From the NCBI RefSeq assembly GCF_029024945.1, contig NZ_CP118976.1:2046001-2110000 (forward strand): DNA of 64,000 nucleotides. Reading direction: 5' to 3'. This DNA comes from Staphylococcus succinus. GTDB taxonomy: Bacteria; Bacillota; Bacilli; Staphylococcales; Staphylococcaceae. The position numbers and the translations under genes were made by a program. Each line of letters opens with the position of its first letter. Position 1 is the stretch's first letter. Under the pieces are notes generated by a model, which searched no databases, was not told the DNA's origin, and saw only the letters and a program-made list of their open reading frames with translations. Below, piece by piece: positions 1 to 7,842 of this stretch.

Positions 1-1035
1 ACTGCGGTATTTGCAACTATAGCCACACTCATAGGTACTGCGGAACTTTCACTTGTATATATTCCAGTAATTATACCTCTCATTATTGCTTTAGGTTACG
101 ATTCCATTACAGCTACAGCGATAGCACTTTGCGGTACAGTAGTTGGATTTACAGTAGGTGTGTTAAATCCTATTAATACGGGTTTAGCGCAAAAGCTATC
201 CGGGCTTCCTGTATTTTCTGGCATTGGCTTACGTATCATTATTTTTATTGTTGTACTATTTGTAACCATTATTTTTATTATGCGCTACGCTAAAAAAGTA
301 CAAAGTAATCCTACACTTAGTTCGGTCTATCAAGAAGATACTGAAAAAAGGCAACTATATAAAAATATTACAAAGCAAAACCCTATAATTGCAACAAAAC
401 GCCAAAAGATAGGTATTGCAGTGGTCTTACTCTTCTTCATTATTCTTGTATACGGTGTAACAACACAAGGATGGTTTATGGTAGAAATGTCTGGTTTATT
501 TATATTTATGGGCATTATCGTGGGACTTGTTACCGGATTAAATACAAAAGAGATATGTGAAGCTTTTAATGACGGTTTTAAAGATGTACTGATGGGCGCA
601 ATTATTGTAGGACTCGCTCGTTCTATAGTAGTCGTGTTAGAAAATGGAAAAATCATGGATACGATTGTTCATGGTTTAGGATCAGTCATAGATGGAACAA
701 CTCCGACAGTGGCCGTAGTAGGTATGTATGCAGTCCAAGTCGCCATCAACTTCATTATATCTTCGGGAAGCGGTCAAGCATTGGTAACAATGCCTATCAT
801 GGCTCCCCTCGCAGATATGTTAGGTGTTACAAGACAAACAGCTGTACTCGCCTTCCAACTCGGTGATGGCTTCACTCACATTTTCTATCCAACGAGTGGT
901 TACTTTATGGCTGCTCTCGCTATCGGTGGCGTTTCTTATACCAAATGGATACGTTTCTTCTTTCCATTGTTTATCATATGGGCCATTATCTCTATCATTT
1001 CATTAGTGATTGCACAACTCATTGGTTGGTCATAA
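1..1035 (+). CDS. YfcC-family transporter, 5'-truncated by the window edge
   Basis: The reading frame is open from base 1, so the N-terminus lies outside the window; 344 residues are visible. The protein is a chain of hydrophobic helices and matches the YfcC family (members of the C4-dicarboxylate/basic amino acid antiporter-like group, usually about 460-500 residues). The stretch SGSGQALVTMPIMAPLAD and the following GDGFTHIFYPTSG are typical of the second half of this family, which sits in the cytoplasmic membrane. The GTG at 160 is an internal codon, not a start. The true substrate cannot be read from the sequence; arginine/ornithine or dicarboxylates are family possibilities. A strong hairpin terminator follows. 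Confidence 0.85.
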   Translation, partial: TAVFATIATLIGTAELSLVYIPVIIPLIIALGYDSITATAIALCGTVVGFTVGVLNPINTGLAQKLSGLPVFSGIGLRIIIFIVVLFVTIIFIMRYAKKVQSNPTLSSVYQEDTEKRQLYKNITKQNPIIATKRQKIGIAVVLLFFIILVYGVTTQGWFMVEMSGLFIFMGIIVGLVTGLNTKEICEAFNDGFKDVLMGAIIVGLARSIVVVLENGKIMDTIVHGLGSVIDGTTPTVAVVGMYAVQVAINFIISSGSGQALVTMPIMAPLADMLGVTRQTAVLAFQLGDGFTHIFYPTSGYFMAALAIGGVSYTKWIRFFFPLFIIWAIISIISLVIAQLIGWS

Positions 1036-1085
1036 GGCGTCTATACCATTTCTCATTATATTTTATGAAAAAATTCATAAAATCG

Positions 1086-1115
1086 ACGATCTATATTGAA
1101 TATAGATCGTTTTTT
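1086..1115 (+). terminator. Rho-independent terminator of the YfcC-family gene
   Basis: A perfect 11-bp stem (1086-1096 with 1100-1110) with a 3-nt loop is followed by a run of five T. It lies 50 bases after the stop codon of the transporter. Confidence 0.85.
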
Positions 1116-1290
1116 AATACAAAATTCATGAAACTGATATTTAATCATAATAAAAATAGTATATTATATAAATACTTACATCTAGATAATTTATTAGGAT
1201 TGTGGGTTATGTATATGATTTTAATGGTTTATTTTATAAATACATATCTATGCAACAGTTTTCTTATATTTTTTAAGGAGGTTCAGTGAG

Positions 1291-1647
1291 TTGAAAAAAG
1301 GCATGCTATTAATCAGATTAATGTTAGGTTTAACATTTCTTATACATGGTAGTCAAAAAGTGTTTAGTGGCTTTGAAGCGCCAATACAAATGATGCAAGG
1401 CTTAGGTCTCCCAGCCTTTTTAGGTATCGTATTAGGGCTATTCGAATTCGTTGGAGGCATTTTAATGATACTAGGTATCCTCTCTAACTATATCGCTTTA
1501 GGTTTTATTATTACGATGTTAGGCGCTTTATTTACAGTTCATTTGGCACAAGGATATATGTCCTCAGAACTTGTTATTATTTTATTAGTAATGAGTATTG
1601 CTGTGACAGTATCATATAAATGGAAAAAATTTATTGAATTCTATTAA
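1291..1647 (+). CDS. DoxX family membrane protein
   Basis: A 118-residue protein with four predicted membrane segments. The N-terminal pattern RLMLGLTFLIHGSQKVFSGF and the central GLFEFVGGILMILG are typical of DoxX/DoxD family proteins, whose bacterial members are associated with redox or thiol stress; the exact function is not known. It starts at TTG, chosen because a strong ribosome site AAGGAGG lies at about 1275-1281. It stands alone, with a 255-base leader region and a convergent neighbour. The terminator at 1651-1677 serves both this gene and the CHAP gene on the other strand. Confidence 0.85.
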   Translation: MKKGMLLIRLMLGLTFLIHGSQKVFSGFEAPIQMMQGLGLPAFLGIVLGLFEFVGGILMILGILSNYIALGFIITMLGALFTVHLAQGYMSSELVIILLVMSIAVTVSYKWKKFIEFY

Positions 1648-1650
1648 AAA

Positions 1651-1677
1651 ACAAGGCACACATAAAGTGTGCCTTGT
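1651..1677. terminator. Bidirectional terminator between DoxX and CHAP genes
   Basis: Perfect 11-bp stem (1651-1661 with 1667-1677), loop ATAAA, flanked by an A run on the left and a T run on the right, so it can end transcripts from both convergent genes. Confidence 0.9.
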
Positions 1678-1683
1678 TTTTAT

Positions 1684-2220
1684 TTATTGATTATAATCTG
1701 GTCGTATAAACCACATTTCCGATTCATAATCATGTACTACTCTATGTGCTACTTCTGTCTTTTCTGCGCCGCCACCGTTCCAATTTTGATCTAATGATTC
1801 AAATTTATAATGATTACCATCATAATTTCCATCTGTTACGATAGCTGTATGTCCTGCTCCGTTACCAAATTCCTCATTAAAAACAACGATATCACCAGCT
1901 TTTGCTTCAAATGTTGCTGAATTCTTATAAACAGTAGCTTCTCCATCAAAATTATTTTTAGTAGGTATTTCTTTTGCATAGTCTCCTTTTAAACCATGAC
2001 CATATAAGTAGTCCCATTGCTCATTCACTAAATCAAAACACTGCCAACCGTATTCATTATCATAATCCCATCCCTTACCTTCAAGAGATTTGGTATGATC
2101 CACTGATTCCTCATGCGTTGCACTTGTTGCGGCTGAAGCAGTATTTACCTGGCTACTCATCCATAAACAAGTCGTAGCCATAAGCAAATATGTAAATATT
2201 CGAACAATATATTTTGTCAT
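1684..2220 (-). CDS. Secreted CHAP-domain hydrolase, endolysin-like
   Basis: A 178-residue protein with a signal peptide (hydrophobic segment about residues 5-22, likely cleavage after the ASA near residues 28-30) and one CHAP domain. The probable catalytic cysteine is C61 in WQCFD and the histidine is H124 in GAGHTAIV. The domain resembles the N-terminal CHAP endopeptidase of staphylococcal phage endolysins of the phi11 type: the shared pattern includes QCFD near the start, NNFDGEATVY, and MWFIRP at the end. No amidase or SH3b wall-binding domain is present. It probably cleaves peptidoglycan stem or bridge peptides outside the cell. The start ATG at 2220 is preferred over an upstream TTG because AAAGGGAG lies just before it. 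Confidence 0.85.
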   Translation of the reverse strand: MTKYIVRIFTYLLMATTCLWMSSQVNTASAATSATHEESVDHTKSLEGKGWDYDNEYGWQCFDLVNEQWDYLYGHGLKGDYAKEIPTKNNFDGEATVYKNSATFEAKAGDIVVFNEEFGNGAGHTAIVTDGNYDGNHYKFESLDQNWNGGGAEKTEVAHRVVHDYESEMWFIRPDYNQ

Positions 2221-2470
2221 AATTCTCCCTTTCAAAACAAAATTTCACATAAAATATACAAGTCACACTTATATTGTGATGCCTGAATTTTTAAGTGTAA
2301 ATGAATTTTTTATTACGACAATAATATATCATACTGATTTTGCTAATTGATTACACTAATATGAAATTTATTTTAATTTTTAAATTTTATTTGTAATGTA
2401 TATTACATTTGTTATAAATTTAATTATTAAATATTTGATATCAAAAAATCTTCACTTTTAAATGATATTT

Positions 2471-2620
2471 AGACCTGGTGGCAGTTTTTATTCATATTTC
2501 TTAGTATGTTGTTGTGAATCAGACTTCGGTTAGTCATTTTGACACAGCCGGGTCGCTTACCCACCGATGCCATATTACCTAAAAATAGTGCTTTGACTGG
2601 TAAAATGTCATGAAGGCCTC
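2471..2620. other. Unexplained G+C-richer block in an AT-rich spacer
   Basis: The gap between the CHAP gene and the YeaQ-like gene is about 500 bases and mostly very AT-rich, but this block is visibly richer in G and C. It holds short hairpin-forming pieces (GACTTCGGTTAGTC at about 2521-2535; GGGTCGCTTACCC at about 2550-2562) and long-range complementarity between GGTGG and CCACC segments. On the minus strand one frame stays open for about 49 codons without a start codon. It could be a structured RNA or the remnant of a mobile element; I recognise neither. Confidence 0.3.
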
Positions 2621-2650
2621 AGTTTATTTAAAATTTACAGTTAATAATCA

Positions 2651-2685
2651 AAAAAGCCAAACACTATATTTAGCGTCTGGCTTTT
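2651..2685 (-). terminator. Terminator of the YeaQ-like gene
   Basis: An 11-bp stem with G-U pairs (2656-2666 with 2671-2681) followed on the minus strand by a T run. It lies 40 bases downstream of the stop codon at 2725. Confidence 0.8.
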
Positions 2686-2724
2686 CGATATTCTGATACT
2701 CACGTTTAACGTAAGTGTTTACTG

Positions 2725-2976
2725 CTATTTTTTTCGAACAGCTTTTAAAATAATTGAAACGATAAGAATTAACACGATTGCACCAATTAATGCTGGTATA
2801 ACCGGTACGCCGCCTAATACAGGTCCCCACATACCTAATAATTTGCTACCAATAAGTGAACCAATTAATCCAGCAATGATATTACCAATGATACCACCTG
2901 GAATATCTTTACCTAAAATTGCACCGGCTAACCAACCGATTAAGCCGCCTACAATTAACATTATTATGAATCCCAT
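2725..2976 (-). CDS. GlsB/YeaQ/YmgE family membrane protein
   Basis: An 83-residue, very hydrophobic protein with three membrane segments. The glycine-rich pattern GGLIGWLAGAILGK and GGIIGNIIAGLIGSLIG is the signature of the transglycosylase-associated (GlsB/YeaQ/YmgE) family, small stress-induced membrane proteins of unknown biochemistry. GGAGG lies just upstream of the ATG. About 50 bases further upstream on the minus strand is GTTTAT, then 13 bases, then a GTGGTAC segment; this vaguely resembles a sigma-B promoter (GTTT...GGGTAT), which would fit the general-stress role, but the match is imperfect. Confidence 0.85.
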   Translation of the reverse strand: MGFIIMLIVGGLIGWLAGAILGKDIPGGIIGNIIAGLIGSLIGSKLLGMWGPVLGGVPVIPALIGAIVLILIVSIILKAVRKK

Positions 2977-3294
2977 CTATATTACCTCCATATTACAAAA
3001 ATTAAACGCCTTTAAATATTGTACCACTTAATATGTATACATAAACATTTTTTAAAATAAAAATAGCACACTACAATAAATGTGCTATAATAGCTTATAA
3101 TATTAAGCCAAAGATGGACATTAATCACGCTATACTGTATTTAAACTTATATGATATATTGTATGAATTTCATATATTTAGCTTAAACCACTAAGTAAAG
3201 ATATCTATAAATCTTTACCTTTATTTATTGAAAAATCATTCCTATACACCGCATGATTATATGTCTTTTCAAAATTTAAACGAGGTGATATATA
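2977..3294. other. Divergent intergenic region, promoters only
   Basis: A 318-base AT-rich spacer between two divergent small membrane-protein genes. It contains the ribosome sites of both and a weak hairpin at about 3064-3092 (AGCACA/TGTGCT) without a T run. I see no other gene. Confidence 0.5.
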
Positions 3295-3522
3295 TTGAAC
3301 ATATTTTTAATTATATGTATTGTTGTAGCTTTAATATTAATTGCTCTGAGTCTCTTTAGCATATATGAATATAAACACGAGAGAAAAATGTTATACACGA
3401 AGTTTTTGGAATCTCATGAAAAGAATGGGATAAAAACACAAACCAGAAAAATACTTATATTTTCACTTGTGTTATTCATCTTGGCAATTGCATTTCTAGT
3501 GTTTCCACTCATCATTACATAG
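3295..3522 (+). CDS. Small two-helix membrane protein, unknown function
   Basis: A 75-residue protein with a hydrophobic helix at residues 2-23 and another at about 52-73, joined by a charged, lysine-rich stretch. The start is TTG, supported by GAGGTG seven bases upstream. I do not recognise the family. The strong convergent terminator directly after it and the good ribosome site support a real gene. No enzyme motif is visible. Confidence 0.6.
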   Translation: MNIFLIICIVVALILIALSLFSIYEYKHERKMLYTKFLESHEKNGIKTQTRKILIFSLVLFILAIAFLVFPLIIT

Positions 3523-3535
3523 TTAATGAACAATG

Positions 3536-3572
3536 AGCAAAGCCTACAATCAAAATGATTGTAGGCTTTGCT
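3536..3572. terminator. Bidirectional terminator
   Basis: A perfect 17-bp stem (3536-3552 with 3556-3572) with loop AAA sits between the small membrane protein gene and the convergent MocR-type gene ending at 3592. Confidence 0.85.
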
Positions 3573-3591
3573 TGAGTTGAATCCCTTAAAA

Positions 3592-5004
3592 TCACGAAAA
3601 AGCATCGATTTCTTTTTTTACATATTTTAGTAATATCTTTAAGGCATAACGCATATTTTCAGTACTCTCATAAGCATATGACAATCTAATAGCATTTTCA
3701 TCGCTGCCATAAATAAATCCAGGATTAAATAATATTTTCTCTTTGTTAAGTAGCTCTGAAAATAATTTCTTTATATTAGCCTCTTTTTGTACTTTTAACC
3801 AAATAAAAAAACCACCTTCTGGTATATTCCATGTTGCAACTTCTGAAAAATGCTCCTCTAAAATTTCTAACATATCATTTCTCTTACGCTCTAACGCATT
3901 GCGCAAATTGTCAATATGATGATCATAATCACCACTTTTCAACAGTTCATACACTACCATTTGAGATAATATACTAGAACCATAATCAATTTGCATTCTT
4001 ATATCTGCTAGCTGTTCAACCACTTGTTCAGAAGCAACAATCCACCCTATTCTAATTGCAGGGGCTACTGATTTTGAAAAACTACTAATATGTAATACAT
4101 TACTTTTTTTATCTAAGGTTTTAATTGGTTTTGGTGGTTTATTCTGAAACCATAAATCCTTATAAATATCATCTTCAATAAGAGGAATATTATGCTTTTC
4201 GCTATACTTTAATATATCTTCTCTATATTGTTTAGAGCGCACGTGTCCAGTTGGATTATTAAAAGTTGGTTCAATATAAATCGCTTTTTCATTACTACTT
4301 GGGTATTGGTTAATAATTTGTTTAAAATCTTTAAATGTTTCTAATGAAATCTTCACTTTTCTCATATTTCCAATATTAAAAGCATGTGTGGAATCAATAT
4401 ACGATGGCGTATTTGAAAAAATTATCGTGTTTTGACTCAAAAAACCAATCGATAATAGTTGGATAGCGTGTAAAGCTCCAGAAGTAATGAGTACATTTTC
4501 TTTAGATATATTAAATCCTTCCACATTCAAGCGTTTTGCAATTAACTCACGCAACTTATTGTAGCCATATCCATTATTATAACCAAACGACAAGGATTCA
4601 ATATATTGAGAAACCTGATTCATTGCCTTTTTAAGTTTGTCCTGTGGAATAAGTGCTTTTCCTAATTCACCTTTACTAATATGTATATAAGCATCACTTG
4701 TTTCTAATTTATTAATTATTTGTACTGTATATCTACTCCGTGTACTTGAACTCCACTGCATCATCTCTAACCACTTATGTTTTATAAAATCTTCACTTAA
4801 ATAATCGTTAACATAAGTCCCACTACCACGTTTGGTATATATAAATCCTTCTGACTCTAATAATTCTATACTTTTTATAATCGTAACTCTATTCACATTA
4901 AATTGATTGGCTAATGTTCTTTGCGACGGTAACTTCATGCCATAAAACCAGTCACCTTCTATTATTTTATTTCTTAAATACGAAGCGACTTCTTTATATT
5001 TCAT
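3592..5004 (-). CDS. MocR-type regulator: GntR DNA-binding domain fused to PLP aminotransferase domain
   Basis: A 470-residue protein. Residues 1-70 form a GntR winged helix (LPSQRTLANQFNVNRVTI, GFIYTKRGSGTYV). Residues 100-460 form a class I aminotransferase fold: GYGYNKLRELIAKRL, EPTFNNPTG (about 245-253), and SFSKS with the probable PLP lysine K311. Such MocR proteins (PdxR, GabR, NorG) sense PLP or amino compounds and control a divergent target gene. Here the divergent gene is an EamA exporter, the likely target. The start at 5004 is chosen over 5019 because GGAGG lies 6-8 bases upstream; the earlier ATG overlaps that ribosome site. Which ligand is sensed is not evident. Confidence 0.85.
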   Translation of the reverse strand: MKYKEVASYLRNKIIEGDWFYGMKLPSQRTLANQFNVNRVTIIKSIELLESEGFIYTKRGSGTYVNDYLSEDFIKHKWLEMMQWSSSTRSRYTVQIINKLETSDAYIHISKGELGKALIPQDKLKKAMNQVSQYIESLSFGYNNGYGYNKLRELIAKRLNVEGFNISKENVLITSGALHAIQLLSIGFLSQNTIIFSNTPSYIDSTHAFNIGNMRKVKISLETFKDFKQIINQYPSSNEKAIYIEPTFNNPTGHVRSKQYREDILKYSEKHNIPLIEDDIYKDLWFQNKPPKPIKTLDKKSNVLHISSFSKSVAPAIRIGWIVASEQVVEQLADIRMQIDYGSSILSQMVVYELLKSGDYDHHIDNLRNALERKRNDMLEILEEHFSEVATWNIPEGGFFIWLKVQKEANIKKLFSELLNKEKILFNPGFIYGSDENAIRLSYAYESTENMRYALKILLKYVKKEIDAFS

Positions 5005-5021
5005 AATGATGACCTCCATTC

Positions 5022-5056
5022 TAAATTGGTTGGGTTATTTTTATACAAATTGGTTG
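5022..5056. promoter_or_regulatory. Direct repeat, likely operator of the MocR-type regulator
   Basis: AAATTGGTTG occurs twice in the same orientation (5023-5032 and 5047-5056), 24 bases apart, inside the 113-base spacer between the regulator and the divergent EamA gene. Direct repeats at such spacing are the known binding mode of dimeric MocR proteins. Confidence 0.55.
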
Positions 5057-5117
5057 CACACGCTATAACGCTAATTATTTATGATAAATATATTCTAAAT
5101 AAGAAAGTGTGATTATA

Positions 5118-6002
5118 ATGAACTACATACAAAATAAGGGTAAGGTCTACTTCGCTTTTACAATAACCATCATCTTATGGGCTTCTGCATTTCCAGTAAT
5201 TAAATTAGCATTAAGCGACTTTTCAGCTGTACACTTATCATCATTACGGTTGTCAATTGCTAGCTTGATTCTCTTAATTTTAATCATCATTAAAAAAATA
5301 CCTATACCTGATTTTAAAGATATACCTATTATACTATTATTAGGTTTTTGTGGGTTTACCTTATACCATATTGCTTTGAGCTTTGGAGAATATTATGTTA
5401 GTGCTGGGATTTCAAGTTTAATCGTTTCAACAACACCCATTTTTTCTGCACTTTTAGCAACTTATTTTTTAAAAGAAAAATTTTCAAAACTTGCTTGGAT
5501 TGGTTCGGTTATTGCATTTATTGGAGTTGCATGCATTGCTTTAGGTAATGATTCTAAAGTAATAGCAATGTGTATTGGCATTGCCTTAGTGCTCATTGCC
5601 TCTATAGGTGAAAGTATCTATTTCGTGTTTCAATCTAGTTATTTTAAAAAATATGGGTTTATTCCATTTACAATTTACACAATGCTTGCGGGATCGTTGT
5701 TCACCTTTATATTTTTACCCGGAGCTATTCATGAATTACAATATGCGGACACTAACACTTTACTTTTAGTATTATATTTAGGCGTTTTTCCAACAGTTAT
5801 TCCCTATTTTGCACTTGCTTATACAATATATAAAGTAGGTGTTGCTGATGCAACAATGTCCCTGTACTTAACACCAGCCTGTGCGCTAGTACTTTCTTTT
5901 ATTATGGTTGGTGAAATGCCTACCATGGTAGCAATTATTGGCGGAATCGTTACTTTAATCGGAGTGAGCATCACTACTAATCATGCAAAAAATATCGGCT
6001 AG
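5118..6002 (+). CDS. EamA/DMT-superfamily exporter
   Basis: A 294-residue protein made of ten predicted membrane helices in two EamA repeats, the usual size and layout of the drug/metabolite transporter superfamily. The opening WASAFPVIKLAL and the EKFSKLAWIGSVIAFIGVACIAL at the end of the first repeat are typical. Such proteins export amino acids or related metabolites. It is transcribed divergently from the MocR-type regulator, whose repeat operator lies in between, so it probably responds to the regulator's ligand. The GTG at 5109 is an alternative start; ATG 5118 has the better distance to AAGAAAG. Confidence 0.85.
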   Translation: MNYIQNKGKVYFAFTITIILWASAFPVIKLALSDFSAVHLSSLRLSIASLILLILIIIKKIPIPDFKDIPIILLLGFCGFTLYHIALSFGEYYVSAGISSLIVSTTPIFSALLATYFLKEKFSKLAWIGSVIAFIGVACIALGNDSKVIAMCIGIALVLIASIGESIYFVFQSSYFKKYGFIPFTIYTMLAGSLFTFIFLPGAIHELQYADTNTLLLVLYLGVFPTVIPYFALAYTIYKVGVADATMSLYLTPACALVLSFIMVGEMPTMVAIIGGIVTLIGVSITTNHAKNIG

Positions 6003-6170
6003 CGATTTAATGTAGCAACACACTTGTCACTATGATTAAAAAATAACTGTTATAAATTATGTTGTCGCACATTTATTTTATAAACACTTAAGCGTATTTT
6101 CATTGTATTGCTGCTACTAATGCTATAGTATTAGTACTGATAAGGGATTAAATATCCAACTTAAATTATC

Positions 6171-6246
6171 GCTCGAATGTGAAGCCTCTCTAAGATAAAG
6201 GCTAAGTTTATCTTGATTGTGATGCTCACGCATTTGAGCTTCTTTT
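6171..6246 (+). ncRNA. Candidate structured RNA with nested hairpins
   Basis: Outer arms 6171-6182 (GCTCGAATGTGA) and 6226-6239 (TCACGCATTTGAGC) pair with small bulges; inside, AAGATAAA (6192-6199) and TTTATCTT (6207-6214) pair perfectly. A T-rich tail (TTCTTTTGTTT) follows on the plus strand. The rest of this 480-base gap shows no open frame. It may be a small RNA ending in a terminator or a regulatory leader; no known family is recognised. Confidence 0.35.
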
Positions 6247-6417
6247 GTTTACATACAGACAATGATACATGTGGCAAATTCGATTAGAGCGTATTGTTTT
6301 AAGTGCTAAAATACACCCCTTATTATAAAAGGATTAGCTCATATGTACAAAATAGCATTTTATAGAAGATTATATTTCAAACCATTTATTGAAGTTTATA
6401 GCCTTCTCACCATAAGC

Positions 6418-6466
6418 TAGACAACATGATTATTATTTTTTTAAAATCAAAAAGAACGTACGTTCT
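6418..6466 (+). promoter_or_regulatory. SOS promoter: -35/-10 with a perfect LexA box
   Basis: AGAACGTACGTTCT at 6453-6466 is a perfect palindrome matching the Gram-positive LexA (DinR) box core GAAC-N4-GTTC. Just upstream are TAGACA (6418-6423) and TAAAAT (6442-6447) spaced by 18 bases, so the box covers the predicted transcription start region. The downstream gene should be repressed by LexA and induced by DNA damage. Confidence 0.75.
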
Positions 6467-6484
6467 AAAAATAGGAGAATGTTT

Positions 6485-6796
6485 ATGAATTTAACAGAAT
6501 TTCAAGCACACATAGAAGATAAATTACCAGCTTTAGATAGCTTTTACGATAGAGCGATTAACTTCCAATTAGAAAAAGACAGTAGAAGACCACCTAAGAA
6601 ACGTTGGTCAGAAGCAAAAATAGAAAGAGCTGCCAATAATATGTATAAAGATTTAATGAAAGGTATATATGAAAAAGTTAAATCTTTAGTTGAAGAAAGA
6701 GAAAAGCAACCCTCTCACGTATGGATAGATTATTTAGAAAAACATGAAATGTATGAACAAATCAATGAGTCACTATACGAAATTGAGTTTGAATAA
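6485..6796 (+). CDS. Small charged protein under LexA control, unknown function
   Basis: A 103-residue soluble, charged, probably all-helical protein without signal peptide or membrane segment. I recognise no domain. Features: a central basic region RRPPKKRWSEAKIERAANNMY (about residues 35-55), a conserved-looking KQPSHVWIDYLEKHEMYE, and an acidic end. The start ATG 6485 has AGGAG seven bases upstream; the ATG at 6479 is too close to it. The perfect SOS box upstream implies a role in the DNA damage response. It is monocistronic: a terminator follows and the next gene is on the other strand. Confidence 0.75.
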   Translation: MNLTEFQAHIEDKLPALDSFYDRAINFQLEKDSRRPPKKRWSEAKIERAANNMYKDLMKGIYEKVKSLVEEREKQPSHVWIDYLEKHEMYEQINESLYEIEFE

Positions 6797-6804
6797 ACAT
6801 ACTA

Positions 6805-6842
6805 AAAGCAAAATGGACTCAATTCTAAGTCCACCTTGCTTC
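6805..6842. terminator. Hairpin terminator between convergent genes
   Basis: Imperfect stem AAGCAA...GGACT with AGTCC...TTGCTT around an 8-base loop, between the SOS gene and the HD-domain gene. Confidence 0.6.
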
Positions 6843-6874
6843 TTGTTAATACGATTTTGTTCAAGTACTAATGA

Positions 6875-7513
6875 TTAACTATCCCATTTTGAACGTAAAA
6901 TACATGAACAAAAATTATTTTGTGGATACTCTGGTTCGAAATATTTAATTACGTCGGATTTTATATTTCCGAAGGTTGTTTCAGGCTTATGTTTAAATCC
7001 ATCGTAAAAAGATTGGATGACATCATTTTTAAAATTGCCTCTTGGGAATTTAGTGATAATTGCTTTTCTGATGTCATCAGCATATTGATCCCAATTATTC
7101 CCCATAACGTCCATTCCTACGCCATGATATAACAATGCTACATTGCTTTCTTTATGTTCAGCTACCCCTAATGTCGTATGCAATGCTATAGAATCCCAAG
7201 CTAACTGTAAATCTTGATTATTGTAATTGTAAGCCTCCAAAAATTGTCTTACAGCATTAGCGCCATCTACTTCAAATCTTAAATCATCACTACTATACTG
7301 CTCTGTTAAACCTAAATCATGAAATAATGCAGTTATATAGAGTAGTTCTTTATCATAATTTAACTTATCTTGTTGACCTTTGATTTCTCCAAATAAATAA
7401 ACTCGATTTGAATGATTCCAAATTAATTCATTCCCATATTCTTTAACAATTTCTTGAGCATTTTGTATAATTTTACTATCAGGTACCTTAATGTCATTTA
7501 TATTAGTTATCAT
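6875..7513 (-). CDS. HD-domain hydrolase
   Basis: A 212-residue cytoplasmic protein with an HD metal-binding domain: H34 in NHSNRVY, H65-D66 in ALFHDLGL, and later histidines in ALHTTLG and YHGVGMD. The pattern resembles the small HD proteins related to cyanamide hydratase-like enzymes, but the substrate cannot be assigned. AAAGGAG lies upstream of the ATG. It stands alone between a convergent SOS gene and a 329-base gap. Confidence 0.8.
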   Translation of the reverse strand: MITNINDIKVPDSKIIQNAQEIVKEYGNELIWNHSNRVYLFGEIKGQQDKLNYDKELLYITALFHDLGLTEQYSSDDLRFEVDGANAVRQFLEAYNYNNQDLQLAWDSIALHTTLGVAEHKESNVALLYHGVGMDVMGNNWDQYADDIRKAIITKFPRGNFKNDVIQSFYDGFKHKPETTFGNIKSDVIKYFEPEYPQNNFCSCILRSKWDS

Positions 7514-7842
7514 AATAAATACTCCTTTATTTGTATGATTAAATATTTCATCTAAAATGAATAACGCTTTTGATGTGGCTTTGTGGAAAATTATTTATAA
7601 AAATAGAAAACCTAAATTTTAAGAAAGCTTGAATCACTATCTACCAAGTTTTTTGTTCTCATAATTCAATCACTTATGTGATTTTGTTATCATTAAGTAT
7701 ATAGAAAATATCAGCTAGTTCTTGATTAACTTGTAAAGCAGTCTCTCATTCATCTACGTTCATTTTAAACTTAATAATTGTCTTAATTTGCTTGTTGTTT
7801 GTTTAAATAATTATCCTATGCTTTACCAACTATATAAACAGC
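7514..7842. other. Intergenic gap with no recognised gene
   Basis: AT-rich, 329 bases. On the minus strand a piece of about 25 codons (MNVDE, stop, then ETALQVNQELADIFYILND) at about 7680-7765 could be the trace of a decayed gene, but it is too short to assign. No clear promoter or terminator signal is seen. Confidence 0.4.

Noticed and set aside
945..1289. Plus-strand frame over the YfcC end and the following spacer
   Set aside because: It overlaps a real gene and its terminator hairpin and has no ribosome site; composition is that of AT-rich noise.
2977..3060. Sigma-B promoter for the YeaQ-like gene
   Set aside because: GTTTAT is good but the -10 part reads GTGGTAC instead of GGGTAT; kept only as a remark, not as a feature.
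7680..7765. Short minus-strand frame in the gap before the HD gene
   Set aside because: Only about 25 codons with an internal stop; it could be a remnant but cannot be assigned.
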